Assembly: GCF_945859705.1 (NCBI RefSeq) | Contig: NC_079134.1 | Span: 9,899,545-9,963,544, forward strand | Direction of reading: 5' to 3' | Origin: Episyrphus balteatus | Taxonomy: Eukaryota; Arthropoda; Insecta; Diptera; Syrphidae | Length of the DNA stretch: 64,000 bases | Shown: positions 61,701 to 64,000 of the stretch, piece by piece | Layout of the letters: every line of letters begins with the position of its first letter | Numbering within the stretch: position 1 is the first letter of the stretch | Program-made: the position numbers and the translations under genes | Notes under the pieces: model-generated | Database searches by the model: none | What the model was told of the DNA's origin: nothing | What the model saw: the letters and a program-made list of their open reading frames with translations, nothing else

Positions 61701-61859
61701 TTTTTGGATTATTACTAGCTGTAGAGAAAAGGTAGAAAGGATTCTAAATTCAACATAATTGAAGTAAAAGAATGAAAAACTTACCGCTAGAACCAAAGAA
61801 ACAAAAAATGCCGATCCTATAAACAGAATCAATTGCATAAAATCAGCTAAGGGCATCAT
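55769..61859 (-). CDS. wol: ALG5-type dolichyl-phosphate beta-glucosyltransferase, six exons
   Basis: Minus-strand exons 61859-61785, 61718-61544, 61463-61258, 59677-59490, 59427-59290 and 55973-55769 join in frame to 328 residues (human ALG5 is 324). A membrane anchor lies at about residues 5-27, followed by a GT2 glycosyltransferase domain: VDLTVVIPAYEEEKRLP, YEVIVVSDGSRDGT, NRGKGGAVR, the metal-binding-type ADADGATKF, GSRAH, RDTQCGFKL, LHVERW and WTEIEGSKLSPFWSWLQMG. The enzyme moves glucose from UDP-glucose to dolichyl phosphate on the cytosolic face of the ER, supplying the glucosyl donor for N-glycan precursors. In Drosophila this gene is wollknaeuel. The nucleotide-binding motif reads SDGS rather than the usual DDGS. 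Introns 3 (1.6 kb) and 5 (3.3 kb) are swollen by transposons. Confidence 0.95.
56905..58925 (-). mobile_element. tRNA-derived SINE split by a palindromic element
   Basis: The parts at about 56905-56960 and 58720-58925 match 46915-47130 in order and orientation, including the box B complement (AGACTCAAACCC near 58853) and the tail (AAGGTCTTTTAAATGCA). Everything between is the later insertion. Confidence 0.7.
56961..58719. mobile_element. 1.76-kb near-perfect palindrome (fold-back element)
   Basis: Ends CTCCAGTCAAAGCGTC and GACGCTTTGACTGGAG, flanked by TA. Arms of about 790 bp (56961-57747 and 57930-58719) appear almost identical by eye, with a central spacer of about 180 bp. A short interruption near the right tip (GAGGCCCTTTTTTCC versus ATTTGACC) is the main arm difference. 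No open frame of note. Confidence 0.9.
59921..60480 (-). mobile_element. Decayed jockey-like LINE fragment in ALG5 intron 3
   Basis: Minus-strand pieces in shifting frames read QWTKEFDDPFITLSLYNC, VRPHLEYASKVWS, LQRRLNNDIIFF and FHRTNYGINEILNRMSKLYN, the same order as in the fragment at 32516-33321 (VRPILEYACQVWS, SYRTNYEQFSPLNKMFKLFN). It is older than that copy, with stops and indels. Confidence 0.75.
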
Positions 61860-62507
61860 CTTTGTATGGTTGATTATATTATTTTCTAATTATTTAATTG
61901 TTTATAAGTAAAAGCATTTAATAGAATTTGTGTTTAATTTGCCACGTTGATTGTTAACAATTTTCGTAATTTAAAGATAAAATTGTGTTAACTTTACAAA
62001 ATATACATGTTCTGCGGGCGAGAAAAACAAGAAACAACCGATTTGTGGCTGATAAAAAATGACATTTGGAATGACTGATGTGTCAGTGGTCAATATTCCA
62101 GTGATTCCAGTGGAAGGAATTGTTTACATTGAAATTTTCCATCAAACAAGGTGACTTAAAAACAAAATATCAATTGAAAAAAAAAATATTTATTGCAAAC
62201 CAAAAATAAGTATTCATCAAAACAAAAATTGGTATTGCAATCAAAAATATTTTGCATTAAAGATGAAATGTTATTGCAAATGAAATAAATGCAAAAATAT
62301 TTTTTTCCAATATTAGTCGTCATTGACCTACTAGTTGTTGACTTTTCCTTACAAAAATTGAAAAAAAAAATGATTCCACTTCTTTCTAGCTCTACTAGCG
62401 GTCTAACCTTAGACGGCGAAACGAGGAAAGTTTTTATGATTTTCATCTGTTTTCAAAAGGTAGTCCTTTCTCTGTTTTTCTTTATTTGTTCCTTTCGCAC
62501 TTCACAC

Positions 62508-62650
62508 AACATAGTGCCGGGCTACACGGTGATTTTTCAATCGCCTAACCAGTTAGTTTGTAGGCAAGAGGGGTGAGAATTTTCTTTTTTTTGACGTTTT
62601 TCCTAGAAAATGTGAATTGGAACTTGATTGGGCACAACACTGTGTAGCCA
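62508..62650. repeat. Dispersed repeat, copy 2
   Basis: Reverse-complement counterpart of 14383-14530: GTGCCGGGCTACACGGTG, GTAGGCAAGAGGGGTG and TAGAAAATGTGAATTGGAA. Class unknown. Confidence 0.6.
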
Positions 62651-62764
62651 GGCCCATAAACAAAAGAAACTACAAACATCATGGCATGGCGGTGCGGCTT
62701 TTTTCTTTTGTTTTTTTTATTTATTTCGTTTTAGTGGTGTCATACTTAAAATAAATTAATCATG

Positions 62765-63258
62765 CCTATTACCGAAGACGCAGAAACACTACGGCGGGAA
62801 TGAGAGTCACTTTCGTCAGATTTCCTATTACTGAACTCGCCGGTGTGGAAGTGATAGAATGACATTTCGTCGGTGAAACCAGAAAAGTGTGTAACTCCAA
62901 ATTTTCTGAAAATTAGATTTGAATGCAATCTGTTAGACAAACCTGATATCTACCGTTCCTTAAACTGAGAATCCCTTTAAAGTTCATAGTTTGTATTTTA
63001 TTAGCAAATTAGAAAATGAAAACTCATACAAATGCCTTCAAAACGATTTTGTTTTTTTGCTCTCCTATAAAATTTGCTAAAATGGAGTTACACACTTTTC
63101 TGGTTTCACCGACGATTTGACATATGTCGGTAAGCAGTTTAGGGTGGTTTCGTGGATCGGTAATATAGTTTATCCCGGGTAGTTGACGGATTGAAATTTG
63201 ATGCGGTTGCGGTTCGAGTAGATTCCTGGGGAGTGAATCACTGCGTCTTCGGTAATAG
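62765..63258. mobile_element. About 490-bp fold-back MITE
   Basis: Outer ends CTATTACCGAAGACGCAG and CTGCGTCTTCGGTAATAG, with inner arms CGTCGGTGAAACCAGAAAAG and CTTTTCTGGTTTCACCGACG, are inverted. The intervening spacer is AT-rich. Confidence 0.75.
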
Positions 63259-64000
63259 ACATGAATATTTTATGAACAAAATAATAAAAAAAAGTGTTTC
63301 AAAAACAATACAGTTTTTTTATATTGTTCGTTTCTTGTTTTTTTTTTCAATTTGTGTTTACCTACATTTTTTGATGAACAAACTACAAACATGGCGGTGT
63401 GGCTTTTTTTGTGTTTTTTATTTAAATTATTTCGTTTTAGTGGTTCAGAAAAAATTATAAAAGAAAATGTTTGGAAAAAATTGTTTTTATATTTTTCCTT
63501 TTTTTGTTTTTTTTTTTTTTTTTTTTTTTTAGAAATTTTTAAGCGCTAATATCGATTGTGAAAAATGTTGCACTCATTCTCCGCTTTTGGTTAAGGCACT
63601 AGTATCGGGAAGAAGTGAAACCAACCTGAACTTCTAGCAGTCCATATATGTAGTCAGTAGGTGTTTTTTATTACCACCGGTCTTAACTTGACAAAAAAAA
63701 CGCAGTCGGGGCTAAGCAATTTATATGTTAAATGCAACAACCCTTTAGCTCTTTGGGCTTAGTTGTTTAGCCCGGAGAATTCTCTGGGCTTGACTTTTTC
63801 AACAGATTTAAATCTGTGCTACCAAATTAACTTGTTCGTAAATTATTTAGAATTTGTTTAAAAACATCAAAACTGATGTTTGGAATGACAATTATTATTT
63901 TAAATATTTATTTAATAGTTAGTTAAACTTTTTTTTTTTCAAAAACACACAAGAAAACCCAAAAGCGAAAAATATGACAACTCTATATTTTTTTGTGTCA

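Larger units (their letters stand above)
61860..64000. other. Region upstream of ALG5, repeats only
   Basis: Probably contains the ALG5 promoter close to 61860. Beyond that there are two repeat copies listed separately and a diverged direct duplication of about 80 bp (62663-62735 and 63378-63445, sharing ACTACAAACAT and TTATTTCGTTTTAGTGGT). No gene is seen to the window end. Confidence 0.5.

Noticed and set aside
1..64000. CRISPR array, bacterial operon or defence island
   Set aside because: Spliceosomal introns throughout and insect housekeeping genes; no regular short-spaced direct repeats were seen.

Overview
The window looks like nuclear DNA of a true fly (Diptera, probably Brachycera). 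It is very AT-rich, has GT-AG introns of mostly 50-70 bp plus a few multi-kilobase ones, and carries a gene set I recognise from one neighbourhood of the Drosophila left second chromosome arm: Mss4, a pair of mitoshell-like genes, Mettl14, an ABCC10-type transporter (CG7806-like) and the ALG5 homologue wollknaeuel. The synteny statement rests on memory of Drosophila gene numbering, not on a search. No bacterial features, rRNA, tRNA genes or CRISPR arrays were seen.

Layout. 1531-1980 (+): last two exons of a Ly6/uPAR GPI-anchored protein. 8984-9682 (+): a cysteine-containing arthropod-type protein, possibly with a second exon at 10426. 13293-13722 (-): Mss4, two exons. 16312-20698 (+): a seven-exon mitoshell-like gene. 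23568-28736 (-): its tail-to-tail paralogue with matching exon phases but an extra copy of the conserved domain. 30879-37389 (+): Mettl14, four exons. 41518-42612 (-): a CCDC97 homologue, single exon. 44158-44481 (+): a processed RpL37 pseudogene with a poly(A) tail. 48122-55233 (+): a complete 14-exon ABC transporter of about 1484 residues. 55769-61859 (-): the ALG5-type dolichyl-phosphate glucosyltransferase, six exons, convergent with the transporter. All exon chains given here keep frame exactly across every junction.

The spaces between genes and the large introns are filled with non-autonomous transposons. Many have long terminal inverted repeats and 3-bp TAA/TTA target duplications (PIF/Harbinger-like MITEs); others have 8-bp duplications (hAT-like). 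They are often nested two or three deep. Intron 3 of Mettl14 holds three MITEs joined end to end through single shared TAA trinucleotides. A 1.76-kb near-perfect palindrome sits inside a tRNA-derived SINE in the last ALG5 intron. Two fragments of one non-LTR retrotransposon family are present.

The genes are mostly housekeeping ones with unrelated jobs: Rab exchange, m6A RNA methylation, membrane transport and N-glycan precursor synthesis. I see no operon-like logic. The most biologically interesting item is the convergent mitoshell-like pair with its internal domain duplication.
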